Of a DNA stretch of 64,000 nucleotides, positions 55,217-64,000 are shown piece after piece. Numbering within the stretch: the stretch's first letter is position 1; each line of letters opens with the position of its first letter. The DNA is taken from the NCBI RefSeq assembly GCF_001879715.1, contig NZ_MNBW01000001.1:62001-126000 (forward strand). The letters run 5' to 3'. The notes under the pieces are model-generated. The model was not told where the DNA came from, did no database searches, and saw nothing but the letters and a program-made list of their open reading frames with translations. A program made the position numbers and the translations under genes. This DNA is from Nioella nitratireducens (GTDB lineage Bacteria > Pseudomonadota > Alphaproteobacteria > Rhodobacterales > Rhodobacteraceae).

Positions 55217-56449
55217 TCAGTCCGCGTCTTCCATGTCAAAGCCAAGATGGCGCGCGACAGTGAAGATATCCTTGTCGCCCCGTCCGCACATGTTCATGCA
55301 GATGATGTGATCTTTCGGCAGCTCGGGCGCGATCTTGATGACATGGGCCAAAGCGTGAGAGGGTTCCAGCGCTGGAATGATCCCCTCTTGCTGGCAGCAC
55401 AGCTGGAACGCGGCAAGCGCCTCCTTATCGGTGACAGAGACATATTTCGCCCGACCGATATCGTGCAGCCAGCTATGTTCGGGCCCGATGCCCGGATAGT
55501 CGAGGCCCGCCGAGATCGAATACCCTTCAAGGATCTGCCCGTCATCGTCCTGAAGCAGATAGGTGCGGTTGCCATGCAGCACCCCCGGACGCCCGCCGGT
55601 GAGGCTGGCACAATGCTCCATCTTGTCATTGACGCCCTTGCCGCCCGCCTCGACGCCGATGATCTCGACCGTTTTGTCATCAAGGAACGGGTAGAACAGC
55701 CCCATGGCGTTGGAACCGCCCCCGATCGCCGCGATGATGGTGTCGGGCAAGCGACCCTCGGCGGCCTGCATCTGCGCCTTGGCTTCCTTGCCGATGATCT
55801 GCTGGAAGTCGCGGACCATGGCGGGGTAAGGGTGCGGGCCCGCCACGGTGCCGATGCAATAGAAGGTGTCGCGCACATTGGTCACCCAATCGCGCAGCGC
55901 GTCGTTCATCGCGTCCTTCAGGGTGCCGCGACCGGAGGTCACGGGAATGACCTCGGCCCCAAGCAGGCGCATACGAAAGACGTTGGGCTTTTGCCGCTCG
56001 ACGTCATGCGCGCCCATGTAGACCACGCATTTCAGGCCGAACTTGGCACAAACGGTGGCCGTGGCAACGCCATGCTGCCCGGCCCCGGTTTCGGCGATGA
56101 TGCGGGTCTTGCCCATGCGGCGGGCCAGGATGATCTGGCCGAGCACGTTGTTGATCTTGTGCGCGCCGGTGTGGTTCAGCTCGTCGCGCTTCATGTAGAC
56201 CTTGGCGCCCCCGAGATGCTCGGTCAAGCGGCTGGCATGGTAGAGCGGGCTGGGACGGCCGACATAATGCGTCCACAGGTCGTTCATCTCATCCCAAAAG
56301 CTGTCGTCGGTCTTGGCATGTTCATACTGCTGTTCCAGTTCAAGGATCAGCGGCATCAGCGTTTCCGAAACAAAACGCCCGCCGAATTTGCCGAAACGGC
56401 CGCTTTCGTCGGGGCCGGTCATGAAAGAGTTGAACAGGTCGTCGGCCAT
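55217..56449 (-). CDS. trpB: Tryptophan synthase beta chain
   Basis: 410 residues. PLP-binding Lys is in the motif [37 protein letters not shown] and the phosphate loop IGGGSNAMG are all present, as is the C-terminal [14 protein letters not shown]. The enzyme joins indole and serine. Start at MADDLFNSF; an ATG six codons upstream is possible. trpF lies upstream on the same strand with a 259-base gap; trpA is not in the window. Confidence 0.96.
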   Translation of the reverse strand: MADDLFNSFMTGPDESGRFGKFGGRFVSETLMPLILELEQQYEHAKTDDSFWDEMNDLWTHYVGRPSPLYHASRLTEHLGGAKVYMKRDELNHTGAHKINNVLGQIILARRMGKTRIIAETGAGQHGVATATVCAKFGLKCVVYMGAHDVERQKPNVFRMRLLGAEVIPVTSGRGTLKDAMNDALRDWVTNVRDTFYCIGTVAGPHPYPAMVRDFQQIIGKEAKAQMQAAEGRLPDTIIAAIGGGSNAMGLFYPFLDDKTVEIIGVEAGGKGVNDKMEHCASLTGGRPGVLHGNRTYLLQDDDGQILEGYSISAGLDYPGIGPEHSWLHDIGRAKYVSVTDKEALAAFQLCCQQEGIIPALEPSHALAHVIKIAPELPKDHIICMNMCGRGDKDIFTVARHLGFDMEDAD

Positions 56450-56708
56450 GGTATTCCCCCGCGCCAAAAGTCACGAGACTACCTATTCCACGTGACCCGT
56501 CAGGACAAGACAAAGGCGCGCCGACGCATCTCGGTCAGGAACATCTTCTTGTCCGCGAAATCGCGCGACAACACGGATCTTTCGCGTCAATGGCCACTTT
56601 GCGGACGGCAGCCGCCGAAAAGGCATCGTGCCCCAAGATCTCGGCTGTCAGATCATCTGGACTCTGCGCCCTTGCGCGACTGTGCGCGGCCTGAGGTCAA
56701 TACCAGGT

Positions 56709-57350
56709 TTACGCGCCCGCTGCCTTGGCGAAGGCCGCCATCAGGCCCGCGTCCTTCACGCCCGGCGCGCTTTCCACGCCCGACGAGACATCTACCTGTT
56801 TCGCCCCGGTCAAACGCACCGCTTCGGCAACATTGGCGGGCGTAAGACCACCGGCCAGCATCCACGGGCAGGGCCAGTATTTCCGCCCCGCCAGCAGCCG
56901 CCAATCAAAGGCGAGGCCATTGCCGCCGGGCAGGTCTGCCCCCTTGGGCGGTTTCGCGTCGATCAGCACCTGATCCACCACCGGCGCATAACGGTCGATC
57001 TTTGCCAGATCCGCGGCCTCGCCGACTCCGATGGCCTTCATCACCGGCAATCCGTAGCGGGCCTTGACCTCGGTCACACGCGCGGGCGTTTCGGCCCCGT
57101 GGAGTTGTAGAACGTCCAGGGGCACCCGGTCCAAGATCGCGTCAAGCAGGGCATTGTCGGCGTCGACCGTGAGCAGCACCTTGGCGATCCCGATCGGGAC
57201 ATCCACAGCCAACGCGCCGATCCGGTCGATGTCCAGATGGCGGGGCGATTTCGGGAAATGGACAAAACCGACATAGCGCGCCCCGGCCTCGGCCGCGGCA
57301 ACGATATCCTCGGGCTGCGACAGCCCGCAGAACTTCACGGAAACAGACAT
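56709..57350 (-). CDS. trpF: Phosphoribosylanthranilate isomerase
   Basis: 213 residues. [20 protein letters not shown] (catalytic Cys) and [20 protein letters not shown] open the barrel; [32 protein letters not shown] (catalytic Asp) and [14 protein letters not shown] complete it. Third step of tryptophan synthesis. Begins ten bases after lapA, so it is probably in the ihfB-lapA operon. Confidence 0.95.
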   Translation of the reverse strand: MSVSVKFCGLSQPEDIVAAAEAGARYVGFVHFPKSPRHLDIDRIGALAVDVPIGIAKVLLTVDADNALLDAILDRVPLDVLQLHGAETPARVTEVKARYGLPVMKAIGVGEAADLAKIDRYAPVVDQVLIDAKPPKGADLPGGNGLAFDWRLLAGRKYWPCPWMLAGGLTPANVAEAVRLTGAKQVDVSSGVESAPGVKDAGLMAAFAKAAGA

Positions 57351-57360
57351 GGACCCAAGC

Positions 57361-57705
57361 TTAGCCTTCGATCAGGGCGAGGACGTCGTCCTTGCCCTCG
57401 TTGGCCTTGCCGCGCAGGCTTTCCACCTCGCGGGCCAGCCGATCCCGTTCCTTGCGCTGCGCCTTGGCTTCTGCGCGCTGGCGGTATTCGCGGAACCATT
57501 CCCAAACGAAGCCGATCAGCAGACCACCAACGATACCGCCCAGAATGACGAGGAACAGCGGCAACTGCACCACAAGGTTCCAATTCACCCATTCCGCCAG
57601 ACCACCCGGCAGCACGGTCAATGTCACCGGTTCACGATTGGCCAAGGCAAGCAGCACCAATGCCAGCGCAACGACCGCCAGAAACACGAATTTGATGTAT
57701 TTCAC
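57361..57705 (-). CDS. lapA: LapA domain-containing inner membrane protein
   Basis: 114 residues with two membrane helices (about 5-22 and 45-68), the LapA/DUF1049 pattern ([20 protein letters not shown], then [19 protein letters not shown]) and a charged coiled-coil tail ([20 protein letters not shown]). In E. coli LapA works with LapB in lipopolysaccharide assembly. It lies three bases after ihfB. Confidence 0.88.
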   Translation of the reverse strand: MKYIKFVFLAVVALALVLLALANREPVTLTVLPGGLAEWVNWNLVVQLPLFLVILGGIVGGLLIGFVWEWFREYRQRAEAKAQRKERDRLAREVESLRGKANEGKDDVLALIEG

Positions 57706-57708
57706 CGT

Positions 57709-57999
57709 TCAGGAACCTTCCACACCGTTCAACCTGTCGCGCAACAGCTTGCCGGCCTTGAAGAAGGGCACATGCTTTTCTTCCACCTGAACGCTCTCGC
57801 CGGTGCGCGGATTTCGCCCGATCCTCGCATCCCGCTTCTTCACGGAAAACGCGCCGAAACCGCGCAGTTCCACGCGGTTGCCGTCTGACAACGCGTCGAT
57901 GATCTCTTCGAAAATTGCACTGACGATACGTTCCACATCCCTTTGATATAGATGTGGGTTCTCGTCAGCCAGCTTTTGGATCAGCTCCGAACGTATCAT
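57709..57999 (-). CDS. ihfB: Integration host factor subunit beta
   Basis: 96 residues. [20 protein letters not shown] begins the HU/IHF fold, and the DNA-bending beta arm is [20 protein letters not shown] with the intercalating Pro. [12 protein letters not shown] is typical of IHF-beta. It binds and bends DNA with IHF-alpha. Located after rpsA as in many proteobacteria. Confidence 0.95.
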   Translation of the reverse strand: MIRSELIQKLADENPHLYQRDVERIVSAIFEEIIDALSDGNRVELRGFGAFSVKKRDARIGRNPRTGESVQVEEKHVPFFKAGKLLRDRLNGVEGS

Positions 58000-58205
58000 C
58001 CAAACCCCCTGGCCGCGGTTCCTTAAAGACCGACTATAGGCGCAAAGCGCCCGCCGTGGAACTGAAAAGCCGTTGATACATGGGGATAATTCGGACTCTC
58101 AGGCCCTTGGGGGCAGCAATCCGCCGACTCGGTGCCGGCTTGTGCGATGGCAGAACGCCGCGAAAGTTAACCGGTTTAGTAACTGATTCGCGCCCCCAGA
58201 CGAAA

Positions 58206-58233
58206 AAAGGCCCCGCACGATGGCGGGGCCTTT
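58206..58233 (-). terminator. Terminator after rpsA
   Basis: AAAGGCCCCGC (58206-58216), six-base loop, GCGGGGCCTTT (58223-58233). Eleven-base perfect stem starting 23 bases after the rpsA stop on the minus strand; T-run on that strand. Confidence 0.92.
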
Positions 58234-58255
58234 CCAACATTCGGAACCGAAAAGC

Positions 58256-59935
58256 TTACTCGTCGCCCTTGAGCGCAGCGCCCAGGATATCGCCGAGCGA
58301 CGCGCCGGAATCGGAGGAACCGTACTGTTCCACGGCTTCCTTTTCTTCCGCGATTTCGCGGGCCTTGATCGACAGACCCAGACGACGCGAGCGCGGATCG
58401 ACGTTGGTGACGCGAACGTCCAGCTTGTCACCGATCTGGAACCGCTCCGGGCGCTGGTCGGCACGGTCGCGGGACAGGTCAGAGCGGCGGATGAAGGATT
58501 TCATGCCTTCGTATTCCACCTCGATGCCGCCATCTTCGATCGCGGTCACGGCCACGGTGATGATCGAGCCACGCTTCACCCCGTCAACGGCGTCGGCGAA
58601 GGGATCACCCTCAACCGCCTTGATCGAGAGCGAGATACGCTCCTTGTCGGTGTCGACTTCGGACACAACCGCCTTGACCACGTCGCCCTTGCGGTAGTTG
58701 CCGATCACGTCTTCGCCACGGCCTTCCCACGTCAGGTCGGAAAGGTGAACCATGCCGTCGATGTCGTTGTCGAGGCCGATGAACAGACCGAATTCGGTGA
58801 TGTTCTTGACTTCGCCTTCCACAACAGTGCCGACCGGGTACTGCTCTTCGAACACTTCCCACGGGTTGCGCATGGTCTGCTTGAGGCCAAGAGAAACGCG
58901 ACGTTTCGCGGTGTCGATCTCCAGCACCATGACTTCCACTTCCTGAGAGGTGGAAACGATCTTGCCGGGATGGACGTTTTTCTTGGTCCAGGACATCTCG
59001 GACACGTGAACGAGACCCTCGACACCCGGCTCCAGCTCAACAAATGCACCGTAGTCGGTGATGTTGGTGACACGACCGGTGTGAACCGATTCCAGCGGGT
59101 ACTTGGCTTCGACCTGGTTCCACGGATCTTCCTGCAGCTGCTTCATGCCGAGGCTGATACGGTGGGTTTCCTTGTTGACCTTGATGACCTGCACCTTGAC
59201 GGTTTCGCCAATGGACAGAACTTCCTTGGGGTCGTTCACGCGGCGCCATGCCATATCGGTGACGTGCAACAGGCCGTCCACACCGCCGAGGTCCACGAAG
59301 GCCCCGTATTCGGTGATGTTCTTGACCACACCGTCGACCACGTCGCCTTCGGTCAGCTTGGCGATAACCTCGGCGCGCTGCTCGGCGCGCGACTCTTCCA
59401 GGATGGCGCGGCGCGAAACAACGATGTTGCCACGGCGACGGTCCATTTTCAGAATCTGGAAGGGCTGCTTGAGGTTCATCAGCGGGCCGGCGTCGCGCAC
59501 AGGGCGCACATCGACCTGAGATCCGGGCAGGAAGGCCACGGCGCCGCCGAGATCGACGGTGAAACCGCCTTTGACACGGCCAAAGATGGCGCCTTCGACG
59601 CGCTCTTCGTCTGCGTAGGCTTTTTCGAGACGGTCCCAAGCGGCTTCGCGGCGGGCCATTTCACGGCTGATGACCGCTTCGCCACGGGCGTTTTCGACGT
59701 TGCGAAGGTAGACTTCGACTTCGTCGCCAACGGCGATTTCGGGCGCTTCGCCGGGATTTGCGAATTCTTTCAGATCAACGCGGCCTTCCATCTTGTAGCC
59801 GACGTCGATGATGGCTTGGCCTGCTTCGATTGCGATGACCTTGCCTTTGACAACAGACCCTTCCTCGGGCGTGTCAATCTCGAAGCTTTCATTAAGGAGG
59901 GCTTCGAATTCCTCCATCGATGTGTTCTGAGCCAT
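58256..59935 (-). CDS. rpsA: 30S ribosomal protein S1
   Basis: 559 residues with six S1 repeats, the usual alphaproteobacterial form. Examples: GSVVKGKVIAIEAGQAIIDV, GDVVDGVVKNITEYGAFVDL, HTGRVTNITDYGAFVELEPG, GTVVEGEVKNITEFGLFIGL. It brings mRNA to the ribosome. Start taken at MAQNTSMEEFEAL; an ATG nine codons upstream has the closer purine-rich stretch, so the start is slightly uncertain. Confidence 0.96.
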   Translation of the reverse strand: MAQNTSMEEFEALLNESFEIDTPEEGSVVKGKVIAIEAGQAIIDVGYKMEGRVDLKEFANPGEAPEIAVGDEVEVYLRNVENARGEAVISREMARREAAWDRLEKAYADEERVEGAIFGRVKGGFTVDLGGAVAFLPGSQVDVRPVRDAGPLMNLKQPFQILKMDRRRGNIVVSRRAILEESRAEQRAEVIAKLTEGDVVDGVVKNITEYGAFVDLGGVDGLLHVTDMAWRRVNDPKEVLSIGETVKVQVIKVNKETHRISLGMKQLQEDPWNQVEAKYPLESVHTGRVTNITDYGAFVELEPGVEGLVHVSEMSWTKKNVHPGKIVSTSQEVEVMVLEIDTAKRRVSLGLKQTMRNPWEVFEEQYPVGTVVEGEVKNITEFGLFIGLDNDIDGMVHLSDLTWEGRGEDVIGNYRKGDVVKAVVSEVDTDKERISLSIKAVEGDPFADAVDGVKRGSIITVAVTAIEDGGIEVEYEGMKSFIRRSDLSRDRADQRPERFQIGDKLDVRVTNVDPRSRRLGLSIKAREIAEEKEAVEQYGSSDSGASLGDILGAALKGDE

Positions 59936-60158
59936 GTGGCGTCTGATTCCTTTTTCAGTCATTTTGCGGGCCGGGCGGTTGTCTCCACCGGTCTTTGGGT
60001 TGGTCTGTTTTACGGGGCTGTCACATACGAATGAGGGCCGGGGAATGACCCGACCCTGCCCATATGCGACGTTTCCCGCCTGCTTGACGGGCGTTGTATA
60101 GCGAGGTGAGAACCGAAGAGCAAGCCTTCAAAGCCTGCAAATCAAGGGCCGGGTGCCA

Positions 60159-61157
60159 CTAGCAATAGCGTTCCGGCCCCACCCACTGAGCATCCGAATA
60201 GCGGTCGCCATGGGCCCATCCGACCGGCAACACCGCGTCGATGGCGGCAAGGTCGGATTCGGTCAATGCCAGATGCGCCCCGGCGACGTGCTGCTGGAAA
60301 TGCGCAACCGAACGTGTGCCCGGAATCGGCAGCACATGGTCGCCCTGCGCCAACAGCCACGCGATCGCAAGCGCCGCCGCAGTTGTGCCCATGTCTGACG
60401 CCAGCGCGCGGAACGCGTCGGTGGCCGCGATATTCGCGCTGTAGTTCGGTTCCTGGAACCGCGGATTCGGCGCTAGGAACGGCAGGTCGGCCAATGCCTC
60501 TCGCGTTATCGGCGTATCGGTCAGCAAGGACCGCCCCACCGGGCTGAAGGCGACCATCGCGGCACCAAGCTCCTTGCAGGTCTGCACCAGCCCCAGCTCG
60601 GGATAGCGCGTAGACAGGGAATATTCGGACTGGACCGCGGCCACCGGGCAGACCGCATGGGCGCGGCGCAGAGAGCTTGGCGCGATCTCGGAAAATCCGA
60701 CGGCCTTGCATTTGCCCTTCTTCACGAGTGTTGCCAAAGCCTCGGCCACTTCCTCGATGGGGCGCTCTGCTTCGCGCCGGTGCACATAGAACAGGTCAAC
60801 GGCCTCGACCCCCAAGCGACGCAGGCTGCCGTCCAGTTCGGTTTCGAGGTGCATCTGATCGTTGCGAAAACACCGCTCCCCCTCGGCATTGCGGGTGATC
60901 CCGGCCTTGGTTGCGATGTGGAAAACGTCCCGTGCCTCGGGCCGTTTGGTCAGGTAGCTGCCGATGGCATATTCCGATTTACCCATGCCGTAGACGTTGG
61001 AGGTATCAAGGTGCGTCACCCCCGCCTCCAGCGCTGCATCGAGAATCGCATGGGACGCTGTTTCGTCGGTGGGGCCATAGAAATCGCAAAAAGACATGGC
61101 CCCGAACCCGAGCGCCGACACCGCGGGCCCGTTCTGGCCGATCCTGACTTTCTTCAT
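60159..61157 (-). CDS. Aldo/keto reductase
   Basis: 332 residues. Catalytic set: Asp in [15 protein letters not shown] with Tyr, Lys in HIATKAGI, His in [22 protein letters not shown]-like segment [20 protein letters not shown] binds NADPH. Closest in look to the YghZ/AKR11-13 type ([13 protein letters not shown]). Substrate unknown. It overlaps the cmk stop by four bases (ATGA) and is inserted between cmk and rpsA, an atypical position. Confidence 0.9.
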   Translation of the reverse strand: MKKVRIGQNGPAVSALGFGAMSFCDFYGPTDETASHAILDAALEAGVTHLDTSNVYGMGKSEYAIGSYLTKRPEARDVFHIATKAGITRNAEGERCFRNDQMHLETELDGSLRRLGVEAVDLFYVHRREAERPIEEVAEALATLVKKGKCKAVGFSEIAPSSLRRAHAVCPVAAVQSEYSLSTRYPELGLVQTCKELGAAMVAFSPVGRSLLTDTPITREALADLPFLAPNPRFQEPNYSANIAATDAFRALASDMGTTAAALAIAWLLAQGDHVLPIPGTRSVAHFQQHVAGAHLALTESDLAAIDAVLPVGWAHGDRYSDAQWVGPERYC

Positions 61158-61762
61158 GCCTGTCGGGCCTCCACTGCCGCGATGGCCGTGGCCACCGCTT
61201 GCTCGATCGTCATGTCCGAAGTGTCGATTTCCACCGCATCCTCGGCCGGTTTCAACGGTGCCGTGGCGCGTTCGCTATCGCGCGCATCGCGTTCCTTGAG
61301 GTCCGCCAGCACCTGATCGTAGCTGATCTCGTGACCGTTGCCGGTCAGTTCCTTGTGCCGCCGACCGGCCCGCGCCGCATCCGACGCCGTGATAAAGAGT
61401 TTGGCCTCCGCTTCCGGGCAGATCACCGTGCCGATGTCACGCCCGTCCAGCACCGCGCCGCCCATCCGGCGGGCAAAGGCCCGCTGGAAATCCAGCAGGG
61501 CCGTCCGCACTTCGGGAATGACCGCGACCTTGCTGGCCGCCTGTGCCGCTTCGGCCCCCCGCAGATCGGGATACTCCAGATCCTCGGCCAACAACGATTC
61601 CGCCGCCGCGATTGGATCTTCCCCCATCAACATGCGCTGTCCGACCGCCCGATAGAGCAGACCGGTATCCAGATGCGCATAGCCGAAATGGGCCGCAACC
61701 GCCTTGGCGATTGTGCCCTTGCCTGACGCCGCAGGCCCGTCGAGTGCTACTGTAAATGCCAT
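61154..61762 (-). CDS. cmk: Cytidylate kinase
   Basis: 202 residues. [20 protein letters not shown] contains the P-loop; [11 protein letters not shown] and [20 protein letters not shown] are the CMP-binding and family motifs. It phosphorylates CMP and dCMP. Next to aroA, as is common, followed by the aldo/keto reductase in an ATGA overlap. Confidence 0.95.
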   Translation of the reverse strand: MAFTVALDGPAASGKGTIAKAVAAHFGYAHLDTGLLYRAVGQRMLMGEDPIAAAESLLAEDLEYPDLRGAEAAQAASKVAVIPEVRTALLDFQRAFARRMGGAVLDGRDIGTVICPEAEAKLFITASDAARAGRRHKELTGNGHEISYDQVLADLKERDARDSERATAPLKPAEDAVEIDTSDMTIEQAVATAIAAVEARQA

Positions 61763-61947
61763 GGGAAATGGCTAATGGCGCAGGCGCCGGGGTGCAAGAC
61801 CCGATCCGCCCGCGACCATCGCGGTCAACGCCGGGTCAACGCCATCGGCCAGTGGCAGCCCCTCGGGCAGGCAGCAGTAATCGCCCTTGTCGCGCAACGG
61901 ATTTGCCCTGCGACCGCACCCAGCTGCCCCCGTCGAAAAGGGACAGG

Positions 61948-63300
61948 TCAGCCGCCGGTCCGTTCCAATTCGGCCCCAAGTTGCGCCATCAGCGGCTCGA
62001 AAATCGGGAAGCTGGTGACAATGGGGCTGGCGTCATCGACCCGCACAGGTTGCTGCGCCGACATGCCCAGACAAAGGAAGGACATGGCGATGCGATGGTC
62101 GAGATGGCTTTCCGTCAGACCGCCGCCCGGCACGTTGCCCGCGCCCTTTCCGGTCACGATCCACCAATCGGGGCCATCCTCGACCTCGACACCATTGGCG
62201 CGCAGGCCGCTGGCCATTGCGTCGATCCGGTCGCTTTCCTTGACCCGCAGCTCCTTGACGCCGCGCATGACGGTCTGGCCCGTGGCATTGGCCGCCACCA
62301 CCGACAGAATCGGATATTCGTCGATCATGCTGGCGGCGCGGGCGGGTGGCACCTCGATACCCTTCATATCAGGCGAATACTTTGCGCGCAGATCGGCGAC
62401 CGGTTCGCCGCCCTCTTCGCGCATGTTCTCAAATGTCAGGTCCGCGCCCATGTCTTGCAGCGTATAGAACAGCCCGGCGCGGGTGGGATTCAGCCCTATA
62501 TTGGGGACCAGAACGTCCGAGCCCGGCACGATCAGTGCCGCGCAAACCGGGAAGGCTGCCGACGACGGATCGCGCGGCACGATGATGGTCTGGGGTTTCA
62601 GTTCCGGCTGACCGGTCAGGGTGATGACCCGGCCCTCATCGGTCTCTTCAACGGTGATCTCGGCCCCGAAGCCCGCCAGCATCCGCTCGGTATGGTCGCG
62701 GGTGGCCTCCCGCTCGATCACCACGGTCTGGCCGGGCGCATTCAGCCCCGCCAGCAGCACGGCCGATTTCACCTGTGCGGACGGCACCGGCACCGTGTAG
62801 CGCACCGGCACCGGCTCCCCCGCGCCCACCAGTGTCATCGGCAGCCGCCCGCCCGCGCGCCCGACAGCCTGACAGCCGAACAGGGCCAGAGGGTCCGTGA
62901 CCCGCGCCATAGGCCGTTTGTTAAGGCTGGCGTCACCGGTAAAGGTCACGGAAATCGGGCAGGTCGCCATCGACCCCATGATCAGCCGCACCCCGGTGCC
63001 AGAATTGCCGCAGTCGATGACTTGGTCGGGCTCGGCAAAGCCACCGACGCCGACGCCATGCACCCGCCAGTCGCCCTCGCCCAACCGTTCCACATCCGCG
63101 CCGAAGGCTTTCATTGCCTTGGCGGTGTCGAGCACGTCCTGCCCTTCCAGAAGCCCGGTGATCCGGGTCTCACCGACAGCCATGGCGCCAAGGATCAGGC
63201 TGCGATGCGAGATCGACTTGTCACCGGGCACATCCGCCGTGCCGGACAAGGGCCCCGAGGGGTGCGAAGTCATGGGAACAGGGCTGCCGTGGCCGGACAT
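61948..63300 (-). CDS. aroA: 3-phosphoshikimate 1-carboxyvinyltransferase (EPSP synthase)
   Basis: 450 residues. [20 protein letters not shown] binds shikimate-3-phosphate and [33 protein letters not shown] and [18 protein letters not shown] are conserved, with the [15 protein letters not shown] segment and [12 protein letters not shown] in the second half. Start at [10 protein letters not shown] after AGGAGA; the frame is open 42 codons further without similarity. Class II features (AroA of Agrobacterium CP4 type) such as GNSGTGVR and the Ala in place of the sensitive-type Gly are suggested but not certain. Confidence 0.95.
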   Translation of the reverse strand: MSGHGSPVPMTSHPSGPLSGTADVPGDKSISHRSLILGAMAVGETRITGLLEGQDVLDTAKAMKAFGADVERLGEGDWRVHGVGVGGFAEPDQVIDCGNSGTGVRLIMGSMATCPISVTFTGDASLNKRPMARVTDPLALFGCQAVGRAGGRLPMTLVGAGEPVPVRYTVPVPSAQVKSAVLLAGLNAPGQTVVIEREATRDHTERMLAGFGAEITVEETDEGRVITLTGQPELKPQTIIVPRDPSSAAFPVCAALIVPGSDVLVPNIGLNPTRAGLFYTLQDMGADLTFENMREEGGEPVADLRAKYSPDMKGIEVPPARAASMIDEYPILSVVAANATGQTVMRGVKELRVKESDRIDAMASGLRANGVEVEDGPDWWIVTGKGAGNVPGGGLTESHLDHRIAMSFLCLGMSAQQPVRVDDASPIVTSFPIFEPLMAQLGAELERTGG

Positions 63301-63430
63301 GGGCGTGTCTCCTGCAATAGGTTCGGGCCGGGTGATAGCGCCTGACAGGGGGGGCGTCCACTCCCCTTCTACTTGGGTCAAACACACGGGCGCGACCGCT
63401 CCACCGCCAAGGTCGGACCGGGGCACCGCG

Positions 63431-64000
63431 TCAGCGTTTTCGGAAGGTCAGGTAATGCGGTGTCCGGCCCTCGCGCAGGGCCTTCTGCTCATAGCGGGTC
63501 GAGATCCAGTCCCCCCACGGCTGTCGCCAGTCGGTCGGCCCTTCGGCCAGCCAGTCGAACCCTTGGCGCGGCACCTCTTCGAGGGTCTGGCGAACATAAT
63601 CCGGAATATCCGTCGCCACCCGAAAGATCGCGCCCGGCTTCAGCACCTTTGCCAGCGGAGCCAGATGCTCTGGTGTCACGAAGCGGCGGCGGTGGTGCTT
63701 CTTCTTGGGCCAAGGGTCGGGATAGAGCAGGAAGGCGCGGGCAATGCTGGCCTCGGGCAGAACGTCGAACATGTCCCGCGCATCGCCGGGATGAACACGC
63801 AGGTTATCGACACCGGCTGCCCGGATCTTGCCCAGAAGCATTGCAACGCCGTTGATATAGGGTTCACAGCCGATGATCCCGACATCGGGATTCTGCACGG
63901 CCTGATGCACCATATGCTCGCCGCCGCCAAACCCCACTTCCAGCCAGACATCGCGCCCGCCGAAAATCGCCGCAAGGTCCAATGGCGCGCGCTCGGGGTT
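63431..64000 (-). CDS. trmB: tRNA (guanine-N7)-methyltransferase, N-terminus outside window
   Basis: 189 codons of the C-terminal part. [17 protein letters not shown] then [17 protein letters not shown] gives SAM motif [16 protein letters not shown], the catalytic/substrate motif [20 protein letters not shown] and [14 protein letters not shown] are diagnostic. It makes m7G46 in tRNA. The start lies beyond the window edge. The 130 bases between its stop and aroA hold no gene. Confidence 0.95.
   Translation of the reverse strand, partial: NPERAPLDLAAIFGGRDVWLEVGFGGGEHMVHQAVQNPDVGIIGCEPYINGVAMLLGKIRAAGVDNLRVHPGDARDMFDVLPEASIARAFLLYPDPWPKKKHHRRRFVTPEHLAPLAKVLKPGAIFRVATDIPDYVRQTLEEVPRQGFDWLAEGPTDWRQPWGDWISTRYEQKALREGRTPHYLTFRKR

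Overview
The window looks like chromosomal DNA of an alphaproteobacterium of the Rhodobacteraceae (Roseobacter-type), judged from high GC, strong G/C third-position bias, and family-typical gene order (aroA-cmk-rpsA-ihfB-lapA-trpF-trpB; xdhABC beside a BMP-type ABC transporter; csaA-like/proC/ybjN). No phage, insertion sequence, integrase or CRISPR array was seen. About 52 protein genes and one tRNA-like gene can be supported; two genes are cut by the window ends.

Layout. 1-2506: translationally coupled abrB-like permease, CaiB/BaiF CoA transferase and citryl-CoA lyase (cut). 2507-3552: gene-poor DNA with REP-like palindromes. 3553-6009: ECF-type sigma factor, membrane anti-sigma factor and secreted subtilase. 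6166-8808: class II aldolase, cytochrome P450 and thymidine kinase. 9357-12017: hydroxyacid dehydrogenase, CsaA-like protein, proC and a YbjN protein. 12365-18988: truncated globin, Tex, glutathione peroxidase, LpxR-like outer membrane enzyme, Hint-domain protein and rpsD. 19076-26549: homospermidine synthase, YeeE/YedE transporter, MFS protein and dnaE. 26744-37345: an alpha/beta-hydrolase-like gene, then xdhABC followed by a BMP-family uptake system (ATPase, two permeases, binding protein), a purine uptake and oxidation module. 37499-44180: FAD oxidoreductase, DUF938 methyltransferase, CMD protein, EF-hand protein, dimethylglycine-dehydrogenase-like enzyme and a second hydroxyacid dehydrogenase. 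44326-49968: SH3 protein, MFS, rplY, FkbM methyltransferase, pth, serine hydrolase and DUF2237.

49969-55130 is the least ordinary part. It holds two paralogous pairs, each a secreted PepSY-like acidic protein followed by a 168-170 residue LuxR-type regulator with two N-terminal membrane helices. A third secreted protein has an Asn/Asp/Gly/His repeat tail and an operator-like array of ATAAAC/GTTTAT half-sites upstream. Between the pairs sits a slipin (Band-7) gene whose roughly 480-base upstream region contains a well-formed tRNA-like gene with an abnormal anticodon loop (register TTA, ochre; G at position 33). I think this cluster is the best candidate for an undescribed envelope-stress or RNA-linked system.

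55217-64000: trpB, trpF, lapA, ihfB, rpsA, an aldo/keto reductase inserted between rpsA and cmk, then cmk, aroA and trmB (cut). All functional calls rest on motifs read from the sequence and remembered family features; no database search was run.
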